A DNA stretch of 10,146 bases from Erysipelothrix sp. UBA3377. GTDB lineage: Bacteria > Bacillota_I > Bacilli_A > Erysipelotrichales > Erysipelotrichaceae. The stretch covers positions 3,512 to 13,657 of the forward strand of contig DEQB01000025.1 in NCBI GenBank assembly GCA_002359085.1, in the 5' to 3' direction. The position numbers were made by a program, and so were the translations under genes. A model generated the notes under the pieces. It searched no databases. It was given only the letters and a program-made list of their open reading frames with translations, and was not told the origin of the DNA. Of this stretch, positions 1 through 5,911 are shown piece by piece (position 1 is the first letter of the stretch; every line of letters begins with the position of its first letter).

Positions 1-1
1 T

Positions 2-360
2 TGGTGGAGCTGACGGGAGTTGAACCCGCGTCCAAGCAATGTCCCACAAATAAACGTCTACAGTTTAGTTAATTTCTTCAATACATCGCAAGTATAGAAA
101 CAAACAAAGATTCATCGCGATATGCCCTTAGGTTTTCGTCTCTGATTTCGGGCTAACCAAAGCTTATTCCTTATTTGGTTATATCAATCTCACTAAGCCA
201 CAAGGACAGCGTCTTAGGAGATAGTTGCTGCAAGCTATTTAAGCGTTAATTAAGCAGCAAATGCGTAGTTACTGTTTCCAGTTATTTTTGTTTGGTAATT
301 AGGTCACCAATCCACTGCAGTTCATTTCAAACGATCACCTGTCGAAACCATGACAGCCCC
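2..360 (-). ncRNA. ssrA: tmRNA (transfer-messenger RNA)
   Basis: This is a complete 359-nt tmRNA, the RNA that rescues stalled ribosomes and, with SmpB, tags the truncated protein for proteolysis. Read on the minus strand, the 5' end GGGGCTG (354-360) pairs with CAGCTCC just before the 3' ACCA (2-5), giving a seven-pair acceptor stem with one G-U. The 5' end continues as GGGGCTGTCATGGTTTCGACAGG, close to the family pattern. The 3' end shows the T-arm as GGACGCGGGTTCAACTCCCGTC, including the GGTTCAA T-loop. CCA is encoded in the DNA. The mRNA-like part with the tag frame lies at 250-300. The one-piece layout is the ordinary bacterial form, not the permuted two-piece form. It could be mistaken for a tRNA from its 3' end alone, but the 5' partner lies 350 bases away. 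Confidence 0.97.
250..300 (-). other. tmRNA tag-peptide reading frame
   Basis: Inside the tmRNA a frame on the minus strand reads NYQTKITGNSNYAFAA and then TAA at 250-252. The hydrophobic AFAA end is what ClpXP-type proteases recognise in ssrA tags. An in-frame TGA at 304-306 bounds the frame upstream. The exact resume codon cannot be fixed by eye, so the true tag may start a few codons later than position 300. The secure part is the C-terminal end, roughly GNSNYAFAA. An Ala from the charged tmRNA is added first. Confidence 0.75.
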
Positions 361-368
361 GCGAAAAC

Positions 369-397
369 ATTATAACACACCTTGACAATTTTGTGTA
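369..397 (-). promoter_or_regulatory. ssrA promoter, extended -10
   Basis: On the minus strand a perfect TATAAT (369-374) is preceded by TGT, an extended -10. A 17-bp spacer separates it from TACACA (392-397), which matches 4 of 6 bases of the -35 consensus. Eight bases lie between the -10 and the mature 5' G at 360, so transcription should start at or within a few bases of the mature tmRNA end. The same GTGTTATAAT string recurs in the yitT promoter. Confidence 0.75.
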
Positions 398-410
398 GAA
401 CTCATACCAT
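382..410 (+). promoter_or_regulatory. azlCD promoter
   Basis: A perfect TTGACA -35 (382-387) is followed by a 17-bp spacer and TACCAT (405-410), 4 of 6 to the -10 consensus. The expected start near 417 leaves a short leader before the ribosome binding site at 426-431. The boxes interleave with those of the divergent ssrA promoter, whose -35 lies inside this spacer. Confidence 0.6.
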
Positions 411-438
411 TATATAAATTAAAAAGGGAGGATGCACA

Positions 439-1077
439 TTGAAGAAAAATATAATCAAAACATTACCCGTAATGGCAGGATATGTATTCTTAGGGAGTGC
501 CTTTGGTATTTTGGTTGAAAATCAAAATCTATCCATTTGGACAGCCCTTTTTATGTCCGTTTTTATCTATGCTGGATCCATGCAATTCGCTGCGGTACCT
601 TTACTTGTGAATCCCATTTCCCTAATACAAACATTCATTCTAACCTTATCCATCAATGCCAGACACTTATTTTATGGTATATCCATGCTGAAACCCTTTA
701 AAAATGCAGGAAAGAAAAAGCACTACATGATCTTCGCATTAACGGATGAATCATATTCCTTAATCATCAACGAAAATGACACGGAGGTGATGTTTCATAT
801 CCAACTCTTAAATCAACTCTATTGGATTATAGGAACCGTCTTTGGATATTACTTTGGACAAATGATTCCTTTCTCAACTGAAGGGATAGAATTCTCAATG
901 ACAGCCTTATTCTTGGTTATATTTGTGGATAAGTTTAAGGATAAAAAGTACGATGCGACCTTCTTGGGTTTGGGCATGAGTTTCATATCCTTACTCCTAT
1001 TCGGTTCTCAGTACTTCATCATTCCTGCCATGATAGGCATTGTGATCGGATTACAATTGAAGGGAGATAAAGTATGA
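439..1077 (+). CDS. azlC: Branched-chain amino acid exporter, large subunit (AzlC family)
   Basis: AzlC is the large membrane subunit of the AzlCD exporter, which moves branched-chain amino acids and some analogues out of the cell. The 212-residue product is hydrophobic throughout and carries the family's recognisable strings: FIYAGSMQF near residues 43-51, NARHLFYG near 73-80 and ALTDESYSL near 100-108. The length is slightly below the usual 230 or so, but both ends look intact. The start is TTG: GGGAGG at 426-431 sits seven bases before it, and the nearby ATG at 432 is in another frame. The stop overlaps the azlD start as ATGA, so the two are translationally coupled. Family assignment is firm; the exact substrate is inferred from the family. 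Confidence 0.9.
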   Translation: MKKNIIKTLPVMAGYVFLGSAFGILVENQNLSIWTALFMSVFIYAGSMQFAAVPLLVNPISLIQTFILTLSINARHLFYGISMLKPFKNAGKKKHYMIFALTDESYSLIINENDTEVMFHIQLLNQLYWIIGTVFGYYFGQMIPFSTEGIEFSMTALFLVIFVDKFKDKKYDATFLGLGMSFISLLLFGSQYFIIPAMIGIVIGLQLKGDKV

Positions 1078-1361
1078 TTTATATATTGATGACACTAGCA
1101 CTAGGGACCTATTTGACCCGCGTGATTCCTTTTCTCTTTTTTAAACACAAAGAGATTCATCCAAGCTTTATGAGAACAATCGATGCACTCCCTTATGCGA
1201 CCATCAGTTTATTGGTGGTATATTGTTTTAAAGATGTGGGGTTAAGTACTTTCGTACCAACACTCATCGCATCTGTAATTTGTATTGTAACGTATGTGTG
1301 GAAAAGTAATACGGTACTCAGTATTGCGCTATCTACCTTTATATATATGATGTTGATATAA
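1074..1361 (+). CDS. azlD: Branched-chain amino acid exporter, small subunit (AzlD family)
   Basis: This is the small membrane partner of AzlC. The 95-residue protein has the AzlD N-terminal signature TYLTRVIPFLFF at about residues 13-24, then a conserved short loop (DALPYATIS) and two further hydrophobic segments. That gives about three to four membrane segments, normal for the family. The ATG shares four bases with the azlC stop (ATGA), and GGGAG at 1062-1066 provides a ribosome binding site seven bases upstream. A hairpin terminator begins directly at the stop codon, so azlCD is a two-gene operon. No Lrp-type regulator gene (AzlB in Bacillus) is present next to it in this window. Confidence 0.9.
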   Translation: MIYILMTLALGTYLTRVIPFLFFKHKEIHPSFMRTIDALPYATISLLVVYCFKDVGLSTFVPTLIASVICIVTYVWKSNTVLSIALSTFIYMMLI

Positions 1362-1392
1362 AAACACTCCCTATTTATAGGAAGTGTTTTTT
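1361..1392. terminator. Bidirectional terminator after azlD and the small membrane gene
   Basis: The arms AAAACACTCCCTAT (1361-1374) and ATAGGAAGTGTTTT (1377-1390) pair along 14 positions with one C-A mismatch, around a tiny AT centre. Six T residues end the plus-strand copy (1387-1392), and on the minus strand the stem ends in TTTT. It overlaps the last base of the azlD stop codon, and the stop of the minus-strand small gene (1371-1373) lies inside the stem, so it serves both convergent transcripts. Confidence 0.85.
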
Positions 1393-1544
1393 GCGACTAA
1401 GATTGCTTTATATATCAAGATTGGAAAGAAGAAAATGATAATGATGGTTCCATAGATACGATCCAATCCAAGTAGGTTTACGATGATCAGTAAGATCGCA
1501 AGAATATAGAGGATGGTATCTAATGTTTTTAGTTTCTTTTTCAT
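1371..1544 (-). CDS. Small two-helix membrane protein, function unknown
   Basis: I do not recognise this 57-residue protein. It has a basic N-terminus (MKKKLK), two hydrophobic segments at about residues 10-26 and 32-49, a short Gly/Asp/Arg loop between them (LLGLDRIYG) and a polar C-terminus (KNTSYK). That is the pattern of a small integral membrane protein. The ATG at 1542-1544 shares the last A of the S9 peptidase stop (TAATG), so translation is probably coupled to that gene; a weak GGAG lies about 14 bases upstream. A longer version starting at 1568 inside the peptidase gene is possible but less likely. It is the last gene of the minus-strand run, and its stop lies within the terminator stem. 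Confidence 0.6.
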   Translation of the reverse strand: MKKKLKTLDTILYILAILLIIVNLLGLDRIYGTIIIIFFFPILIYKAILVAKNTSYK

Positions 1545-3511
1545 TATTTTAGATACGACTCCATCCATTGGGTAATTTCTTCAAGTCTCTTGATTCTTGA
1601 TTTGGGTCGACCGCCACGAGACAATCCATGGTTTTCGTTTTTAAACAAAATGAATCGCGTATCCACGCCTTGTTTTTTCACAACGGTATAGAGTTGCATT
1701 CCTTGTTCAATGGGGCAACGATAGTCTTGATCGGAATGGATGAAGAGTAAAGGTGTTCTAATGTTTCGCGCATGTTTTAAAGGAGATTGTTCCCATGCTT
1801 TCTCAAAATCATCAAGTGGATCCGCATCGGTTTGATCAGGTCCAAAGTAGTAACCAATATCAGAAGTTCCATAGAAAGAAATCCAGTTTGAGATGCTTCT
1901 TTGGGTTGCTGCTGCCTTGAATCGATCAGTATGAGAGACAATCCAGTTGGTCATAAATCCACCATAAGATCCACCGGTTACACCCATACGCTCTGGGTCA
2001 ACCGCATAATTCTCAACCACAAAGTCTGTAAAGTTCATGATGTCTTCATAGTCAATACCACCGTATTGGCCACGAATATCCATGAAATCATTGTTGTAGC
2101 TATCGCCACCTCTTGGGTTACAGAAGAATACGATGTATCCCTTATTAACCCACACTTGCATTTCGTGGAAGAAGTTCTCGTTATAGATGGTTTTGGGTCC
2201 ACCGTGGATATTCAAGATTGCGGGATAAGTACCCTGCTCATCATAGTTTTCAGGTAATAAAACCCACCCATCTAAATTAATATCATTGTTCACAAATGAA
2301 TGATAAATGGGTTTGGCTACATATATGTCCTCAAGTACTTTATCGTTATGAGTAGATACTTGTGTATAAGTGTTATCACCTAAGTTTAATTCATAAATTT
2401 CTTGAAGTTTATTGTCAAACAAACCAATCCCATAATAGGAATCTTTAAATGGAATCCATCCATCTATGGAACCTTTCGGATTATAAATTTCCTTGAGTTT
2501 CCCATCAAATGCGTAGAGGATGGTTCTGTCTTGGTAAGTACCTACGAAGTAATATACATCTTCAATAATATGGCGAGAACTGCTACCGGCCAAACGCATG
2601 TCTGATCCAGTGGAGTTATAACTGCTTCTCCCAAATTCAAGATGAAGGGTTGCTTGGTTATCTTTCAGCACATAGAAGTCCTTGTTTTGGTTGATGCCAT
2701 GATCTCTCATATCAGTAGCGAGTAAGAATAAAGTATCATTCAGTTCAAAGAAATCTCCGATGGATAGACTGTTAATATTTTCAAATACTTTTGTGAGTGA
2801 TTCTGTTTTCACATCATAAATGTATGCGTCCATATAAAAGCTACCAATACCGGTTGCCTTTTGGGCTAAAAAGTAAACCTTATGTGTATCCTTGTTATAA
2901 GAACCAGGTGAAACAGTAAGGTCCTTATCAAAAAGACGGGTGTAAGTTTTTTCTTTGGGATCATAAATGAAAGCTTGTCCCAGTGCACCGCGCGTAAAGG
3001 TGCCACCATCACTATAAAAAGGAATGGTGTCAATAATTTCATAGTCATCTTGAGTTTTCAATGAATTCAGATACATATCACGATTTGCGGGATCTTCATA
3101 TAAGGTATGACCCTCTTGTGTGAGTTTTGAATGGAGTAACCACTTCCCATTGTCTAAGACGGTAATTCCTGCCCCCATATAGAGTGTATCTGCGTATTCA
3201 AATGTTTTGCGATTCAGATCATAACGGTAAAGTACTGTTTTTTGTTGTTTTTGGTCCTCTTTTTCAGAATCGGTTTTTGCGTAGGGGACCAAGATTGAAG
3301 TGTCACTTTCCCAATAAAATGTCTGGGAAGTACCCAATGTAAGTGCACGGTATGTGTCTTTACCATCACCAATGTAAAGTTCATGTTGGTAATTGTTTTC
3401 TGATAGGTTGGCTTGTGATTTGATATAAGCATAATGTGTTTGCGCATCATTGTGTTTCAATGAGGCAATGAATTGGTAATTAAGTATGTCGTTTATTTCT
3501 ACTTTTTTCAT
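1544..3511 (-). CDS. S9 family peptidase (prolyl oligopeptidase / acylaminoacyl-peptidase type)
   Basis: This 655-residue serine peptidase is probably cytoplasmic, since no signal peptide or membrane segment is visible. The first 400 or so residues are rich in repeated beta-strand patterns, as expected for the beta-propeller that restricts access to short peptides. The C-terminal alpha/beta hydrolase domain shows HGGP (436-439) for the oxyanion hole, the nucleophile Ser515 in GGSYGG, Asp596 in SDQDYRCP and His628 in NENHG, all in the normal order and spacing. The family removes acyl-amino acids or dipeptides, or cuts short peptides; which applies here cannot be read from the sequence. AGGAG (3518-3522) lies six bases before the ATG. 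It follows the HesB-like gene by 41 bases and overlaps the small membrane gene by one base. Confidence 0.9.
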   Translation of the reverse strand: MKKVEINDILNYQFIASLKHNDAQTHYAYIKSQANLSENNYQHELYIGDGKDTYRALTLGTSQTFYWESDTSILVPYAKTDSEKEDQKQQKTVLYRYDLNRKTFEYADTLYMGAGITVLDNGKWLLHSKLTQEGHTLYEDPANRDMYLNSLKTQDDYEIIDTIPFYSDGGTFTRGALGQAFIYDPKEKTYTRLFDKDLTVSPGSYNKDTHKVYFLAQKATGIGSFYMDAYIYDVKTESLTKVFENINSLSIGDFFELNDTLFLLATDMRDHGINQNKDFYVLKDNQATLHLEFGRSSYNSTGSDMRLAGSSSRHIIEDVYYFVGTYQDRTILYAFDGKLKEIYNPKGSIDGWIPFKDSYYGIGLFDNKLQEIYELNLGDNTYTQVSTHNDKVLEDIYVAKPIYHSFVNNDINLDGWVLLPENYDEQGTYPAILNIHGGPKTIYNENFFHEMQVWVNKGYIVFFCNPRGGDSYNNDFMDIRGQYGGIDYEDIMNFTDFVVENYAVDPERMGVTGGSYGGFMTNWIVSHTDRFKAAATQRSISNWISFYGTSDIGYYFGPDQTDADPLDDFEKAWEQSPLKHARNIRTPLLFIHSDQDYRCPIEQGMQLYTVVKKQGVDTRFILFKNENHGLSRGGRPKSRIKRLEEITQWMESYLK

Positions 3512-3530
3512 AGTTCTCTCCTTTTAAATA

Positions 3531-3558
3531 TAAAGAAAAAGCAATCTCTCGATTACTT
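3531..3558 (-). terminator. Weak terminator-like hairpin between the HesB-like and S9 genes
   Basis: Read on the minus strand, AAGTAATC and GATTGCTT can pair over eight positions with one A-C mismatch around a GAGA tetraloop, followed by TTTCTTTA. The hairpin overlaps the stop of the HesB-like gene. The low GC content of the stem suggests partial termination, which would lower S9 peptidase expression relative to the upstream genes. It may also simply be an RNA-stability element. Confidence 0.4.
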
Positions 3559-3828
3559 TCTGTCAAGCACGGGTTCATTACGTATCTCATCAAATGTTAT
3601 GTCGAGATCGTGTTCACTGAAAAACCAAGCGTCTGATTTTTCTACATAGAAGCGGACGCCGTCTATAACCACTTCTACTTCCGGTCTGGAAGGTTCCATA
3701 ATTGCGAGTGCAAATGAAAACCCATCCTTTCCATATACTTTTCCAAAAAACTGAACGCTGTCACCTGCTTTTAAATCCAATTCGCGGATGTACCAAGCGG
3801 CAGCTTGTTGTGTGATATGTATCTTCAT
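3553..3828 (-). CDS. HesB/YneR-like small protein lacking cysteines
   Basis: This 91-residue protein resembles the HesB-like YneR group of Bacillota, a branch of the IscA/HesB fold. Supporting features are the N-terminal MKIHITQQAAAWYIRELDL, the central strand region VQFFGKVYGKDGFSFALAI and the late VIDGVRFYVEKSD followed by the DLDITFDE strand. True A-type iron-sulfur carriers use three conserved cysteines. This protein has none, so it is unlikely to carry a cluster in the usual way; absence of these residues is common in the YneR branch, whose role is unknown. The ATG is preceded by a good GAGGTGA ribosome binding site. It sits 38 bases after the TIM-barrel-like gene and 41 before the S9 peptidase, in the same direction. 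Confidence 0.75.
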   Translation of the reverse strand: MKIHITQQAAAWYIRELDLKAGDSVQFFGKVYGKDGFSFALAIMEPSRPEVEVVIDGVRFYVEKSDAWFFSEHDLDITFDEIRNEPVLDRK

Positions 3829-3866
3829 CGTGTCACCTCTTCCTTATAAGTGTAACATAAATATTT

Positions 3867-4523
3867 TTAAACTGAGCGGTATCGCTCCATCATTCCTTTG
3901 AATAATTCTGCGGTTGAAGGGGGTGTGTATGTGATTGCGTTTGCGCCCGCTTCAATGGTTTCAGTAATGGATTCACCTGTAGGTCCACCCGTTGCGATAA
4001 TGGGTACTTCAGGATATTCCTCACGTATTTTTCTAACGACTTGTGGTGTTTTTGATCCACAGGATACGTTAAAGATGGAAGTTCCTGCCTCAATACGTCC
4101 CTTAATATCTGTTCTTTCAGAACTGACAGTCACAATGATCGGAATCTCTAAACGTTGTTTCAGTGAGGCGATTAATTCATTACGAGTGGGGGAGTTCACA
4201 ACCACGCCCATGGCGCCTTGTTGTTCCGCATCGACTGCAAGCGCCAAAACACGTGTTCCCCGTGTGGTTCCACCACCAACACCTGCAAATACAGGAACAT
4301 CCGCACCCATGATAATACTATGGGTAATGATGGGTTGGGGTGTAAAGGGATAAACTGCGATGACAGCATCCGCATTACAATTCCTAATGATCGCAACATC
4401 CGTAGTAAAAACAATTGATTTTATTAATCTACCAAAAATTCGAATACCTCCAACAGCATCGATTTCCTTGGGTACATGAATAAAATTAGCACGTAAATTA
4501 CCACTGTACTCTGGTATTCTCAT
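3867..4523 (-). CDS. TIM-barrel-like protein, conserved in Bacillota, function unknown
   Basis: The 218-residue protein resembles a conserved Bacillota family often labelled simply 'hydrolase'; I do not trust that label. What is visible is a repeated beta-alpha pattern ending each strand with Gly/Ala or Asn motifs: DADAVIAVYPF (about 51-61), PVFAGVGGG (77-85), MGVVVNSPT (104-112), IIVTVSS (124-130), AGTSIFNVSCG (143-153), PIIATGGPTGESI (170-182) and AGANAITYTPP (188-198). The late ATGGP and the final AGANAIT resemble the phosphate-binding loops of ThiE, NanE and IGPS-type TIM barrels, so a phosphorylated substrate is plausible. That part is inference. GGAGG at 4531-4535 abuts the yitT stop and lies seven bases before the ATG, showing tight operon linkage with yitT. 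Confidence 0.75.
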   Translation of the reverse strand: MRIPEYSGNLRANFIHVPKEIDAVGGIRIFGRLIKSIVFTTDVAIIRNCNADAVIAVYPFTPQPIITHSIIMGADVPVFAGVGGGTTRGTRVLALAVDAEQQGAMGVVVNSPTRNELIASLKQRLEIPIIVTVSSERTDIKGRIEAGTSIFNVSCGSKTPQVVRKIREEYPEVPIIATGGPTGESITETIEAGANAITYTPPSTAELFKGMMERYRSV

Positions 4524-4535
4524 TTTGTTTCCTCC

Positions 4536-5393
4536 TTAAATCAAGCGCTTCTCAAAACCACCCGATACTTTTAAATTTTCTGTGATAATCACAAAAGCAT
4601 TTGGATCCAGTCCATGCACGATTTTTTTAATGGTGGGTACTTCCTCTTGGGATACAATGGATACGAAAACTTCCATTTCAGAATTGGTGTAAGAACCAAA
4701 CCCTTCCCAGTAAGTTGCGCCACGACGCATTTGTTGATTGATAACTTGTTTGATTTCTTTGTTTTTGGTAAACACCATCACACTGACTTCAATGTTTGAT
4801 GCATGGAATTTATCCAAGACATATGAGAAAATCATGGAATAAATAATGGAATAGATTGCGGTCTCAAAGTTATAAAATACTAAGCAGTAAAAGTAAATGG
4901 CACTGTTCACAACCAAATAAATTTTACCAACACTGCCTTTTTTCTGTTGGGATTGATACAGTCCAATAATATCAAGGCCACCACCAGAACCCCTGCCTTT
5001 AAAAGCCAATGACACACCAACACCACCGATGAATGCAGCCAGTATAATACCCACAAACATATCGCCAACAATGGGCTGTGTGGGAATGGGAATCAATGAC
5101 ATGGTGAGTGTTTGTGTCACAATCATAGCCATACTCAGTGTGATGAAACTCTTAGACATCCGTCTGTAGGCAAACACAAAAACGGGAACATTGAGCAAGA
5201 GCGTCAACAATCCAGTTATTTTGAGTTGGGGATCCAGTTTGAACCCTTGGATGATTAAATCAGCCAGTATTTGTCCGATACCTGTAAAGCCTCCGTTATA
5301 CAACCCCAAAGGCAGTAAAAGCAAGTTTACTGAGAGTCCAAAGATTAATCCACTACCGATTACGTAGATGTAGTTTTTTAGTTTTCTGTTCAT
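4536..5393 (-). CDS. YitT family membrane protein (DUF161 + DUF2179)
   Basis: The 285-residue product has the full two-part layout of the YitT family. An N-terminal membrane domain with about five to six hydrophobic segments spans residues 1-200, and a soluble C-terminal DUF2179 domain spans about 200-280. Family hallmarks include LPLGLYNGGFTGIGQI (about 27-42) and FKGRGSGGGLDIIGLY (about 130-145). The C-terminal part carries VMVFTKNKEIKQVI and the RGATYWEGFGSY segment. No biochemical activity is established that I can name, although transport has been proposed. It is the first gene of the minus-strand run. There is no ribosome binding site before the ATG; instead a strong promoter ends six bases away, implying a leaderless start. 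Later in-frame starts would remove the first membrane helix, so this start is preferred. Confidence 0.9.
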   Translation of the reverse strand: MNRKLKNYIYVIGSGLIFGLSVNLLLLPLGLYNGGFTGIGQILADLIIQGFKLDPQLKITGLLTLLLNVPVFVFAYRRMSKSFITLSMAMIVTQTLTMSLIPIPTQPIVGDMFVGIILAAFIGGVGVSLAFKGRGSGGGLDIIGLYQSQQKKGSVGKIYLVVNSAIYFYCLVFYNFETAIYSIIYSMIFSYVLDKFHASNIEVSVMVFTKNKEIKQVINQQMRRGATYWEGFGSYTNSEMEVFVSIVSQEEVPTIKKIVHGLDPNAFVIITENLKVSGGFEKRLI

Positions 5394-5399
5394 GCATTG

Positions 5400-5428
5400 A
5401 TTATAACACCGAAATGTGTTTTTGTGAT
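5400..5428 (-). promoter_or_regulatory. Extended -10 promoter of the yitT run (leaderless)
   Basis: On the minus strand TATAAT (5400-5405) is perfect and preceded by TGT. A 17-bp spacer leads back to ATCACA (5423-5428), 4 of 6 to the -35 consensus. Only six bases (5394-5399) separate the -10 box from the A of the yitT ATG, so the expected transcription start falls on or next to the start codon. No Shine-Dalgarno sequence is possible in such a transcript. Confidence 0.75.
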
Positions 5429-5433
5429 GTTTT

Positions 5434-5465
5434 TTGACATGGTTTTCATAAAATTGTGCTAAACT
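5434..5465 (+). promoter_or_regulatory. Possible promoter of the membrane gene-alr pair
   Basis: A perfect TTGACA lies at 5434-5439, pointing away from the yitT promoter. No equally good -10 follows at the usual distance: TGCTAAACT at 5457-5465 gives an extended TAAACT but with a 20-bp spacer, and TAAAAT at 5449-5454 is too close. The region from 5400 to 5482 must carry this promoter because yitT diverges here, but the exact boxes are uncertain. Confidence 0.3.
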
Positions 5466-5482
5466 TAAATGGAGGTGAAATC

Positions 5483-5911
5483 ATGCAAGTATTTAACACA
5501 AGAGCTTTAACACAAAAACAACGTTTCGTAAGTGCGATCGCTGTTGGGATACCAACAACCATCATTTTAGGAATCGTAGCAGGAAAGGTTACACAATTTA
5601 TAGGGGTCGCAACCGGTTTTGGGTTTGCGATTATTAATATTGGGGCAGCCTATCTCTTAGCGATGGTAATCCAGAAAGTAGGGCGTGGTGTACAACAACG
5701 CTTTAGTACTTTGGGAGCCGTATTGGCTGTGGTTCTCGTTTTGATTTCAGAAATGATTTCCTACGGTATGCCACTTATTTATATACTCCATTTAGATTCC
5801 TATCGATTTGTACTGTCTGTATGGTTGAATAGTGGTATCAGTGGTTTTCTTTCTATAATATATAATGCGATTGCTGTTTATACCGCTTATTCATATTCGA
5901 GGTTTTTGTAG
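5483..5911 (+). CDS. Four-helix membrane protein, function unknown
   Basis: I do not recognise this 142-residue protein. It has a polar N-terminus (MQVFNTRALTQKQRF) and four hydrophobic segments at about residues 16-34, 40-64, 74-98 and 110-138, with a basic loop (QKVGRGVQQR) between the second and third, suggesting that loop faces the cytoplasm. The ATG at 5483 is chosen because a near-perfect GGAGGTGA (5471-5478) lies seven bases upstream; a GTG at 5456 would put that site inside the gene. Its stop TAG shares a base with the GTG start of alanine racemase, so the two genes are co-translated. The pairing suggests a role at the cell envelope, but this is only context. Confidence 0.75.
   Translation: MQVFNTRALTQKQRFVSAIAVGIPTTIILGIVAGKVTQFIGVATGFGFAIINIGAAYLLAMVIQKVGRGVQQRFSTLGAVLAVVLVLISEMISYGMPLIYILHLDSYRFVLSVWLNSGISGFLSIIYNAIAVYTAYSYSRFL

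Noticed and set aside
1..80. tRNA-like 3' end with T-arm and CCA
   Set aside because: No matching 5' half or anticodon arm lies nearby; the acceptor partner is at 354-360, so it is the tmRNA end, not a tRNA.
1545..1568. Upstream ATG giving a 65-residue version of the small membrane protein
   Set aside because: It lies inside the S9 peptidase gene without a ribosome binding site; the TAATG coupling start is simpler, although not proven.
1901..2257. 118-codon open frame on the plus strand
   Set aside because: It lies opposite the catalytic domain of the S9 peptidase, whose triad fixes the true frame; the product looks like antisense translation.
3829..3866. TTTAAA-17-TATAAG promoter-like boxes before the HesB-like gene
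   Set aside because: The predicted start would fall in the ribosome binding site and the DNA is simply AT-rich; an internal promoter is possible but weakly supported.
3898..4353. 151-codon open frame on the plus strand
   Set aside because: It is antisense to the TIM-barrel-like gene, which has clear motifs, a ribosome binding site and operon spacing. The plus-strand frame has no recognisable motifs.
5456..5482. GTG start giving a nine-residue longer membrane protein
   Set aside because: The excellent GGAGGTGA at 5471-5478 points to the ATG at 5483 and would be inside the longer frame.
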